Below, piece by piece: positions 22,494-32,405 of a DNA stretch of 64,000 nucleotides. Where the stretch lies: NCBI GenBank assembly GCA_026214975.1, contig CM047808.1, forward strand, positions 2,284,073 to 2,348,072. The letters are read 5' to 3'. Numbering within the stretch: position 1 is the first letter of the stretch; each line of letters opens with the position of its first letter. The stretch comes from Gentiana macrophylla (taxonomy: Eukaryota > Streptophyta > Magnoliopsida > Gentianales > Gentianaceae). Position numbers and translations under genes: made by a program. The notes below the pieces were generated by a model. The model was not told where the DNA came from. It was given only the letters and a program-made list of their open reading frames with translations, and did not search any database.

Positions 22494-24075
22494 TGTTAAG
22501 GGTGTTTTTATATGTTTTATAAGGCTATATTTTATGATAATTTCCCCCGTATTTGTATTATTTGCATAAGAAAATAAGTGTTTAGACGGAAATATTGAGC
22601 ATGTGGTGTTTTTAATAAGTTAATCGCAAAATTAGTCAATTTATGCGTTTTATTGATGAATTTATATTTAATTGGACATTATTACATTTTGCGATATTTT
22701 TATGTGTTATAGATGCACAAATTCGAGCTCAAGAGGTGATTTAAAGATGATCAAGTCGGATTTAATTAAAGAGGAAGAGATAATGATGATTTACATTGAA
22801 GAAAAAGGGATAAGTATGGAAACATCAAGATAAAGTCGAATTTGAACGGGCGTCTGCTGAAATGAACGGGCGTCCGGCCTGATGAAATCAATAGAGTTTT
22901 TCCAAGTCTACTGGACGAGCGTCCACCATCTCCAAACGAGCGTCCATTTGAGAAATTTGATACAGAGAGTTTGGACGCTGAGTGGACGGGCGTCTGAAGC
23001 AAGTCCAAATCCATCTGGACGGGCGTTCACAAGTATGGACGGGCGTCCTTCGGCCGACTTAGCAGCGCCGCCTTTGTTTTCTATATATATACAGCGCGCG
23101 TTTCTCTACCTTAAGGATACCATATACTCATTATTCAAACCCTAAACACAAGAAGCGGTCAGAGGTTGCGTTTTACTTCTTTTATTCCAGTTTTTATGCT
23201 CCAAATTCTAGATTAAAAGTAGGCAGTTTTATGTTAGTTTTTTCTGCAATTTCGAGTTTCCAGAGGATGTTGAGAGGCTAAGCTTCATCAAACGAGCATT
23301 GTGAAGCCATCCAACACGTTTTGATTCCGTTTCTGCGATTATATTGTGAGTTTTACCTAAAGTTGTTTCCTTTATCATTGTTTATATTGTTTAATTGCAA
23401 TTGTATCGAAAGACTTGCATGTTATGATTGTTTTATGTTGATGAAAGTCTCTATAAGCCTTAGATCATCATGATAAGGAATAGTTGTTTAATCTATCATA
23501 ACGAGAGTTAATAGGTTGGATTGCTAGGTTAAAGTTTACACCTTTGATTAGTAAAATCGTTAATCTTAGATCGAGAGATATAGATTAATAGGTGAATTAC
23601 CTAAGAAATTAGGGTTCATGTTTTAGACAAGGTGAAATCACAACTTGGTTAGAAAACGAAATATAATCGAGATAGGAATTGATACTTGTTAGGATAGGTG
23701 GATCAATCATTTCGTTTGTTCGTTAAAACATGAATTTAATCCCGTGAAACTTGAATTGTCTAGATTAGTTACTTTTATTTCATATTAGTTTAAGTTTAAT
23801 AGTTCGCAACCCGTATCTTTCCGGCTTTAGATCATATCTTCATTGTCGAGCTTTACGTTTTAGTTAAGTTTGTTTTCGATTTCGTTTAGTTTTATCCATT
23901 TGTTTAGATTAGTTTTCGTGACATAATTTAATTAGACAAAAACTAGGGTTAACAATCGCCAGTTCCCCGTAAGATCGACCCGGTATCAACCTCTATACTA
24001 CGATCCTTATACTTGAGGAAAACCGGATTTATAAATATTATTACTTGTTTGCTTTTGTTAATAAAATCCGTGACA
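22494..24075 (+). repeat. 5-prime LTR of A1 (1582 bp)
   Basis: Starts TGTTAAGGGTG and ends ATCCGTGACA. U3 carries an array of GGACGSSCGTCC-type motifs (about 22847-23048), followed by a TATA box CTATATATATA at 23081 and the R region. It differs from the 3-prime LTR mainly by small indels and a few clustered changes near 23060-23160, suggesting a recent insertion. The CGTCC array recurs in the leader at 24350-24545 and before the env-position ORF. Confidence 0.95.
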
Positions 24076-24081
24076 AGTTTT

Positions 24082-24099
24082 TGGCGCCGTTGCTGGGGA
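24082..24099 (+). promoter_or_regulatory. A1 primer-binding site (Asp-tRNA type)
   Basis: TGGCGCCGTTGCTGGGGA begins six bases after the LTR end. It differs at one base (T for C) from the Asp-tRNA-complementary site reported for Athila elements. N2 keeps the canonical version and N1 has a different single change. Confidence 0.9.
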
Positions 24100-24349
24100 A
24101 CCGGACGGTTGCCTAGTTTTTGTTTTTCGTTTTTTCTTGTTTATATTTCGTTTTAATTCCTGTTTTTAGTTGATAATCGTTTAGGTTATTAGGATATTAG
24201 GGTTTTAGGTTTTGGGTTTAAGGTTCTTCTTTCTCTTGTGATTAGTTTTCTTCTCTTCTATCTATCATCTCTGTTCTTTTCTCTGCTTTTCCTTACCCCC
24301 TTTCTTTTTCGCAAATTTTTCGCTTCGTTTCTAGTTTTCCGCTTACCAA

Positions 24350-24545
24350 GCGGGCGCCTGGGATCTTGGACGCCCGTCCGCTGGAAAATTTTCAATCCTG
24401 TAGCGTTTTCACTCACTTAGACGAGCGTCCATAAAATTTGGACGCCCGTTCAAGTTTTCTGAAGACCAGACGAGCGTTTGGGCATCCGAACGCCCGTCCA
24501 GTCAAAAGTTGAAGCGACGCCCGTCAAACCTTTGGACGCCCGTCA
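24350..24545. repeat. GGACGCCCGTCC motif array in the A1 leader
   Basis: Eight or so half- or full palindromes of the type GGACGCCCGTCC, GACGAGCGTCC and GACGCCCGTC within 200 bp of the untranslated leader. The same kind of array occupies the A1 U3, the N1 LTR and leader (about 28755-28955), the inverted-repeat LTRs, and the segment before the env-position ORF. Function unknown. Confidence 0.85.
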
Positions 24546-24682
24546 TTTCATCTTTTCCTTAATAATCTGTTTATTTTTTTTCTTTCCTTTCCTTTCTTTT
24601 CTTTTATTAGGCTTTTAATTTTTAGTTTAGGCTTTTAATTTCTTAGTCTTTAGGTTGCTTTCACTTGTTTTTGGTCCGGTTT

Positions 24683-24935
24683 ATGCAAACTCGAGTCAAA
24701 AGGACCGTTACAATACACCCACGACCCGAAGCGAACCGTAGTCCGGCCAAAAAGGCGGATTTTCCGTTCTGCGGTTCTGGCAAACAGAGCCGAGCAAGAT
24801 CTTGAGGATCAGCTAGCCAAGGAAATCACTGATTTTGTAATAATGGCTGCTAATGATAGACGTACGTTGGCAGACTACGCCATGCCTGGTGCAGTCACAG
24901 TCAACCCGGCTATCATCCTACCGGCAATTAATGCT
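24683..24935 (+). pseudogene. A1 gag, N-terminal fragment
   Basis: ATG 24683 opens MQTRVKRTVTIHPRPEANRS, a basic N-terminus as expected for Athila gag. A frameshift then moves to the frame reading AEQDLEDQLAKEITDFVIMA, then RRTLADYAMPGAV, ending NPAIILPAIN at the insertion site. Element N1 interrupts gag exactly here; the frame resumes at 30809 after one copy of the TSD ATGCT. Confidence 0.8.
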
Positions 24936-26478
24936 TGTTGGGGAGATTTTGCATCATTAAAACAAAAGAAAATTTATAAACCTATACTACCATGCAAAAC
25001 TACCTCCTAACCGGCCGAATACCGGGTAGTTGCTAGTAAAGTTGGATAAGTACGGGTATCGATCCTCAGGGAAAAGGGATGTTGAATCTAATCTAATTAA
25101 TCCTCTCAATTGTTACTTAGGAAAAACGAATAAACGAAAGAACAAATAAAATAAACGAAAGAGCAATTAAAATAAATCTAACCTACGAAATAAAATAACA
25201 CAACCTAAACTAAACTAAAGATACATGGGATCAAACAGTGCACAAACCAAGTGATTTCAATCCTAGTTCATCTCATGATTTTAATTCAAATTGTGGTTTC
25301 ACCTTTACACGAGACACAAACCCCTAATCTCTTAGTGAATCAGATTCTCAAGCTATGAAATCCTACTCTCGTAGTGAATTCAATTTATCAATCTCTCTCT
25401 CTCGAATGTTGAGACCGATATTCCATACAAAACGAAGGTGTAGATTCAAGTTAACTCGTATTTTAGAATCTACCAACCTAGATAATTAACCGATTAACTT
25501 GTCATCATTAATGATTAAAAATCCTATCTTTCTATGGTGATCTAGTCTACGCAACTTCCGTATGTTGTAAACGTATCAATAGCAAACTGATCTCTCGATC
25601 TAATTCACATCATAGCATCAAAATCATAGAACGATACAAAATAAATTAAAGATCATAAAAAACGAATAAGGACTGAATAAATTAAATAAATAAACTCACG
25701 TAGTTTGGTACATGATCGAATCCATGAATCGAAAACGGAAGAAAAACGACATCCTAATCTAACCCGGATCACCCGAGCACAAGGCTCGGGTGACCGGCCT
25801 TGAACTCAAAGCGCAATTTGCTCCTTGTGAAATTCGTGTATAAGAAAATATGGTATGATAAGGGTTTACATAAGGGCTGTATTTATAGAGGATAGAGGCG
25901 GTTTGGCTTAAGTCGGTTTATGCAAAAAGTGGCGGCGGACGCTCGTTCAATGCACGTCTGAAGACTCTGTATCAATTTTGGCTCCCTGGACGCTGGTTTG
26001 AGAATGGACTCAAACTTCTAAAATTCATATCTTGAGTTGTAGACCTCCAAAAATTATGATCCGAACGTCATAAAAAAGCTCTCGGAAAACTCTACAACTT
26101 TCATTAAGGACTCTTCTTTGTAAAACGCCTTTTGACTAGCCCGTCGTACACGAGTCGTTTTCGGGATTTTCCCAAGCTTTATTTCATCTTCATCCTCTTG
26201 TATCTCTTTCTTTCCACTTTAATCTTCAATCAAACATCATTTAGACCTCTTCCATTCCACATTTGTGCACCTAAAAGATGACAAAACCGAGCAAAACGTA
26301 AAACCATACAAAATAGATAATAAAACCACGATATTTACTCGATTTTGCATTTTAACTATTCAAAACGTCATTTGCTCAATTAATCGATTATAAGCTCGAA
26401 TTCTACGAAAAACATCCATATATGGGGAATATTGATATAAAATATATCCTTATAAAACGTATAAAATCACCCTTAACA
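24936..26478 (-). repeat. 3-prime LTR of N1
   Basis: U3 (from 26478 downward) contains the inverted pair AGTTGTAGA (26035-26043) and TCTACAACT (26091-26099), then GGACG/CGTTC motifs (about 25935-25995), then a TATAAATA box near 25885. The R/U5 part resembles A1 and N2 LTRs at low similarity (for example the GATCCTCAGGGAAAA block). Confidence 0.93.
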
Positions 26479-27528
26479 ACTCCCCCACACTTAAACCTTG
26501 CTCGTCCCGAGCAAGACAAAACATAATCATCACTCGAGACAAATAAACACTTATGCAAATATAAAACATATTCAAGTAGTTTAGAGGTTCACCCAAGTGC
26601 GTGTGTGCATAGCCATAGTAAATTTCCACTAAATCCACACTTGAAATTGATTCAAACAAAACTAGCCAACATCCCATTTAAATTAGAAATATAAAAATGA
26701 TTATAACATGCACCTCACAAAAACATACACATTCGAAAAGATAATAGAGAGCATTTAAAATATTTCCGACATACTTAGAGGATAATCCCTACAACATATC
26801 ATTCGGTTTATCTTTGGGGATAGTTAGAAGATAACTAAGGTTTTAAACCATCTTTTCACAATACCATTCACTAATTTTTCTTAAAGTTCAATCAATTCCA
26901 CACATATATAGCACATATGCCCTCATTCCCAGCAATAGGATGTTTCAGGATAACACCCTAGCTGGACTACTATCATCAGGCAGTCGGGAGCTATTAACCT
27001 CATAGTGGTATAGGACATTTCGAGATAATGCCCTACCGCACTCAAATCATTGGCGCTACTTCCGACACTTATATATATATAATTCATATTATTCATCTTA
27101 GATTGGTATACAAACCTTAAATTATATCCCTCCTATCACATTCAAACCTTCAGATATTCACAGTACGTCATACTTTAATTCTAAATACAAACTATTAAAA
27201 TTTCCAAAATTCGCATGCAAGCAAAGAATCATGCGATAATCATCAAAAAATCTCTAATCAAATGGGCATAGCTTTAAAATATAGCTCATCATCTACTATG
27301 GCACGTGAAAAATAGATCAGGTGAGACATCTAAAATTACAAAATATGCGAATACAAAGATCAATGATATAAGAACTCAAATGAAGACATGCAATGCTTAC
27401 TTGGGACAAAACAAAAATTTTAAAATCTAGCACTTTTCATAGAAATATAAAAGTATGGCAAATGAATGTAGATAACACATAAGCCATTCCCCTCCCCCAC
27501 ACTTAAATTACAACATGTCCTCGTGTTG
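26479..27528 (-). promoter_or_regulatory. N1 3-prime noncoding module with hairpins and two purine tracts
   Basis: Minus-sense features: PPT AAGTGTGGGGGAGT next to the LTR (26479-26492), preceded by a hairpin CTTGCTCG-GGA-CGAGCAAG (26497-26515); hairpins with arms TAGGGTGTT/AACATCCTA (26936-26960) and TAGGGCATT/AATGTCCTA (27011-27035); then a second purine tract (27487-27505) preceded by CAACACGAGGACATGTTG (27511-27528). A1 (56866-57944) and N2 (34445-35474) have the same order and spacing. The LTR-adjacent tract should prime plus-strand DNA; the role of the rest is unknown. Confidence 0.8.
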
Positions 27529-29255
27529 TGCAGAAATAAAGAAAAGATAAAAGAACTTAGCTGATTTCGTGATGATCCGAAAATTGGCTGAAGAGGACAA
27601 CAATGGTGATGTCATATGGAGTCATTCCCAGCTTCAAATCCAAAGCTAGCTTAACAAAGACAGCTAGAAATGTACCTGCACCACTCGACGAAACATGGCA
27701 GTATCTCGGGGACACGGGGGAATAACAAATTGCGAACTCAGGACGTAAGCACATGATATAACGGCTCAGATGGAAAAATCACCACACAGGGAAAGTACAG
27801 GACACCGAAGCATCAAATAAGCCACAGAAGCTTATAATACAAATACAGTCCACATGTGCATACAAAAATAATGATACATGGAACATTACAAAATAAGCGG
27901 GGCTAGGTGCACTATATGAAATTATACTACAATGCAATCTACGTGATCTCGCAATTCTAAAAATTAAATAAATAAAAATAAATTCGACAAAGCTTAAAGT
28001 GAAAGGTGTTTCGAGGACAACCCTACAGTGACTACGGCCTATGCAGAAACTAAAAAAAAATGAGGTAGTATTACGAAAACCGACAGTTAACTACACTCAG
28101 GAAAAATAAAAGAAAAATAGAAAAACAATGCAACTAGATGACATGCAACTAAATGATATGCACCTATATGATATGCAAAAATAAAAGAAAATAAAAGAAA
28201 GAAAACTAGCCCACTCATTTGCAACACGACATGTATAAAATAAACGTCTACCAAATAATGACAGGTTACGATAAACGACAGTACTGTTCATTACATGCAG
28301 TGTAGACGCGCTTTAAGACTCGTCAAAAGTGATAGCATTATGGAAACCAACAGTTAGCTATACTAAACAGATATAACTCATATGGACTGGACGTAGCATA
28401 CGGAAAACCGACAGTAGCTACCCATATGAGTTACAAAAACAACAAGGAAGCACATAAGTCTCAAAGCTTAAAAGATTCATCACAGCGGTATGTAGCATAC
28501 GGAAACCGACATTAGCTACTAAATAACAATAAGACCAGTTATAGCATACGAGAACCGACAGTAACTATAACTTGCATAGATGAATCATGTATGTAAAAAA
28601 ATTAATCAATTATTCAACATGGATTCATAGATGGAAAGGTGTAAACATGCAGGTTCAGATCATCTACGTAAAAACAATTAGCCACAGAAGCTCAAATTAA
28701 AGTATCCATATCAAATAAAGCATTAAAAATCAAATTGAGAAGAAATCTGGAACCTGGCTGGCGGTTCACTAATTCAAACGGGCGTTTAAAACTTATGCAG
28801 CCGGACGGGCGTTTAGATATATGGGACGTCCGTCTGGTTCTTGAAACGTACAGTAGTCGTCGTTTTGGAACGGACGGCGCCCAACAAACCAGACGCTCGT
28901 TTACGCATGTTAAGGACTGGACGGGCATTCACTTACGAACGCTCGTCCAACGATCGAATTTGCAAAACGCAGGAAATACAAAGCAAACCCTAATTTCTTA
29001 AAAGATCATACATCAAATATCACTGGCTGACCACATCAAATTTTAGCACGAGAGGTTAGACTAGAAAACACTTCACGTTTCACAAATCGAGTAAAAAAAC
29101 TTTTTGCACATTCTTAACCTAACGGTCATCGAAACACGGCAAAAATAAAAACTCTCGATTTGTTAAACGCTACTTTTATTGAAATAAAATAAAAACAAAT
29201 AAAACGTAACAAAAGAGAAAAATTAACGAAAGAAGATTCAACAAAACACCGAATC
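27529..29255 (-). other. N1 interior: structured noncoding region
   Basis: No coding potential. 28065-28571 holds five related hairpins with cores like CGGAAAACCGACAGT and stems that vary in compensating fashion (GTAGC/GCTAC, ATAGC/GCTAT, GTAGT/ACTAC, GTTATAG/CTATAAC). Two of them lie inside a further stem GATTCATC/GATGAATC (28474-28481, 28579-28586). 28755-28955 is a GGACG/CGTCC motif array. Short ATGATATGCA repeats occur at 28130-28180. The rest is featureless and AT-rich. Confidence 0.7.
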
Positions 29256-29273
29256 CCCGGCAACGGCGTCACT
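29256..29273 (-). promoter_or_regulatory. N1 primer-binding site
   Basis: In minus sense TGACGCCGTTGCCGGGGA, two bases from the LTR end at 29276. It matches the Asp-tRNA-type Athila site except for A in place of the second G. It fixes the orientation of N1 as minus. Confidence 0.9.
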
Positions 29274-29275
29274 TT

Positions 29276-30808
29276 TGTTGGGGAGATTTTGCATCATTAA
29301 AACAAAAGAAAATTTATAAACCTATACTACCATGCAAAACTACCTCCTAACCGGCCGAATACCGGGTAGTTGCTAGTAAAGTTGGATAAGTACGGGTATC
29401 GATCCTCAGGGAAAAGGGATGTTGAATCTAATCTAATTAATCCTCTCAATTGTTACTTAGGAAAAACGAATAAACGAAAGAACAAATAAAATAAACGAAA
29501 GAGCAATTAAAATAAATCTAACCTACGAAATAAAATAACACAACCTAAACTAAACTAAAGATACATGGGATCAAACAGTGCACAAACCAAGTGATTTCAA
29601 TCCTAGTTCATCTCATGATTTTAATTCAAATTGTGGTTTCACCTTTACACGAGACACAAACCCCTAATCTCTTAGTGAATCTGTATTCTCAAGCTATGAA
29701 ATCCTACTCTCGTAGTGAATTCAATTTATCAATCTCTCCTCTCTCGAATGTTGAGACCGATATTCCATACAAAACGAAGGTGTAGATTCAAGTTAACTCT
29801 CGTATTTTAGAATCTACCAACCTAGATAATTAACCGATTAACTTGTCATCATTAATGATTAAAAATCCTATCTTTCTATGGTGATCTAGTCTACGCAACT
29901 TCCGTATGTTGTAAACGTATCAATAGCAAACTGATCTCTCGATCTAATTCACATCATAGCATCAAAATCATAGAACGATACAAAATAAATTAAAGATCAT
30001 AAAAAACGAATAAGGACTGAATAAATTAAATAAATAAACTCACGTAGTTTGGTACATGATCGAATCCATGAATCGAAAACGGAAGAAAAACGACATCCTA
30101 ATCTAACCCGGATCACCCGAGCACAAGGCTCGGGTGACCGGTCTTGGAACTCCAAAAGTGCGGCTGCTCCTTGTGAAATTCGTGTATAAGAAAATATGGT
30201 ATGATAAGGGTTTACATAAGGGCTGTATTTATAGAGGATAGAGGCGGTTTGGCTTAAGTCGGTTTATGCAAAAAGCGGCGGCGGACGCTCGTTCAAAAGA
30301 CTCAGATCAATTTTGGCAACTTTTTGGTTTGAGAATGGACTCAAACTTCTAAAATTCATATCTTGAGTTGTAGACCTCCAAAAATTATGATCCGAACGTC
30401 ATAAAAAAGCTCTCGGAAAACTCTACAACTTTCATTAAGGACTCTTCTTGTAAAACGCCTTTTGACTAGCCCGTCAGATTACGAGTCGTTTTGGGATTTT
30501 CCCAAGCTTTATTTCATCTTCATCCTCTTGTATCTCTTTCTTTCCACTTTAATCTTCAATCAAACATCATTTAGACCTCTTCCATTCCACATTTGTGCAC
30601 CTAAAAGATGACAAAACCGAGCAAAACGTAAAACCATACAAAATAGATAATAAAACCACGATATTTACTCGATTTTGCATTTTAACTATTCAAAACGTCA
30701 TTTGCTCAATTAATCGATTATAAGCTCGAATTCTACGAAAAACATCCATATATGGGGAATATTGATATAAAATATATCCTTATAAAACGTATAAAATCAC
30801 CCTTAACA
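29276..30808 (-). repeat. 5-prime LTR of N1
   Basis: Matches 24936-26478 over its whole length. Differences include CT-repeat length changes near 29690-29790 and a replaced or deleted patch near 30295-30330, where part of the GGACG array is missing. The inverted pair AGTTGTAGA/TCTACAACT is kept (30366-30374, 30422-30430). Confidence 0.93.
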
Positions 30809-32156
30809 ATGCTCAGACCATCGAGCTAAAGCCTAGCCTCATTCAGATGATGCAGCATGCATTAATCTTTCATGGGTTTCAGTCGGAAAATCCACACACT
30901 CACTTGCATACATTCTTGGAGATATGTGGCACCACACGCATCCAAGGAGTAAGTAAGGATGCCATCAAACTGAAACTCTTTCCATTTTCGTTGAAGGGAG
31001 AAGCTAAGGAGTGGTATAGCTCTCTCCCAGCTGAATCTATAAATACTTGGGCAGAACTCGAAAAGGAGTTCTTGAGTCAATATTTCCCACCTTCCAAAAC
31101 TGCCCAATGTTTGAACGAGATATTCACTTTCTATCAGAAAGAGAATGAATCCTTTTTCGAGTGTTGGAAAAGATTCAAGTCTCTGCTTAGAAAGTGTCCC
31201 CACCATGGCTTGCCACTGCAAAGGCAAGTCAACACTTTCTTTAGTGGATTGACCGAGCTTACAAAAGGCATGGTCAATAGTTCATCTGGTGGGGCATTTT
31301 TGAAGAAAACGCCTGATGAGGGGTGGGCACTGTTCGAGGACATTGCCAAATATAACTACGCCCCCTCTTATCAAGCAATTCAAGCACCTCCTCCTCCTCC
31401 TAAGGTAGAGGAGGTAAACATGCAAAGTTTGATCGCCATGCTGCAGAAGCAGATGGCAGCATCTCAAGTTTCAAATTCGATAAATCAAACTTCTTTCTTT
31501 CCAGAACCCTCGGGTTCTATATCGCTAAAATCTTTGTCCGGTGGCCATATGAATGGCGGTGTCAATTTAATCCCCCTGCACCTTATCAAGTGAATGCTGT
31601 TCATGATTATGGACAGTATAATCAAGTCGCATGTCAAAATTGTGACGAGGTGGGGCACACATCTAGATTCTGTCCTATGAACGGGCAGAATGCTGAAGTG
31701 AATGCATTTTATGGCCAGAACAACCAAAGGTCTAATCAAGTTTCTGGCCAGAATAATTTCCAAAACCACGGGTTTAATCAATCTCCCAGTTTCAATCCTA
31801 ATTCGAATTTTAATTCGAATCAAAATTTCAATAGAAACCCCGGTTTTAATCAGAACCAAAACTCAAAATTTTCCAATCCTACTCAAAGATTCAATCTGAA
31901 TTGGCCTTCCAATTCAAATTCTCAATTTCAAAGTCAGCCCAGCCAGCCCTATGCTCAAAATTTCCAAAACTCTCAAGGCCCCTCCCAAACTAAAAATCTT
32001 GAAGCTAAATTGGAGGAGCAAAATAAAAGTATCCAACTCCTGATGACTACAAATAAGAACCTTGAGAGGCAAATCGGGCAACTGGCTGAACAGTTAGCTT
32101 CTCGACCCAGGCGGTTGCCCATTTCACCGAGAAAAATCCAAGAGGCGGTCAAGTAG
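30809..32156 (+). pseudogene. A1 gag: capsid and zinc-knuckle region
   Basis: The frame enters with AQTIELKPSLIQMMQ and carries the retrotransposon gag core: FHGFQSENPHTHLHTFLEIC, KLKLFPFSLKGEAKEWYSSL, WAELEKEFLSQYFPP, FFECWKRFKSLLRKCPHHG. A frameshift near 31500-31590 passes to a second frame with one CCHC knuckle (CQNCDEVGHTSRFC, about 31635-31676), a long asparagine/glutamine/phenylalanine-rich stretch, and a coiled-coil-like end (LEAKLEEQNKSIQLL). It stops at 32156. It would form the virus-like particle; now broken by the frameshift and by N1. Confidence 0.9.
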
Positions 32157-32405
32157 CTCAAACCGATTTGAACAATGGCCACCAGATCGACCTCGCACCT
32201 TCAATTCCATACGGTAGAGAGGAGGCGGTGCAATGAATTTAAGAAGTGGTACTCAAGTTAGTGGTCCTTCCCACCAGGAAACCACCAGCCCCTCTCCCGC
32301 CATTGATAAAGCGGGAGGGAAGTCGAGCACCTACACTCCCCTTGGCGAAAGAGAATACTCAGGTGGTGATGACCTAAACCTAACCTTGGAAAACGGCGCG
32401 TAAAG
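32157..32405 (+). pseudogene. A1 gag-protease linker
   Basis: In the frame containing 32232 the sequence reads MNLRSGTQVSGPSHQETTSP and ends near LNLTLEN at the N2 insertion. LRSG is a usual block between the knuckle and the protease of Athila polyproteins. The linker resumes beyond N2 at 39550 with three ADPLR/ADPLT repeats. The frame is out of register with gag. Confidence 0.65.

Larger units (their letters stand above)
24936..30808 (-). mobile_element. Non-autonomous Athila-like LTR element N1, TSD ATGCT
   Basis: LTRs 24936-26478 (1543 bp) and 29276-30808 (1533 bp) begin TGTTAAGGGTG and end CCCCAACA in minus sense. ATGCT flanks both sides (24931-24935, 30809-30813). The primer site TGACGCCGTTGCCGGGGA (minus sense) adjoins the 29276 LTR and the polypurine tract adjoins the 26478 LTR. 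The 2.8-kb interior (26479-29275) has no long ORF and no gag or pol homology, so mobilisation must depend on enzymes from an autonomous relative. LTR differences are mostly small indels. It sits in the gag of A1. Confidence 0.95.

Noticed and set aside
28692..29001. Pair of overlapping ORFs of 78 and 88 codons
   Set aside because: They lie on the GGACG/CGTCC array; open frames result from the repetitive palindromes.
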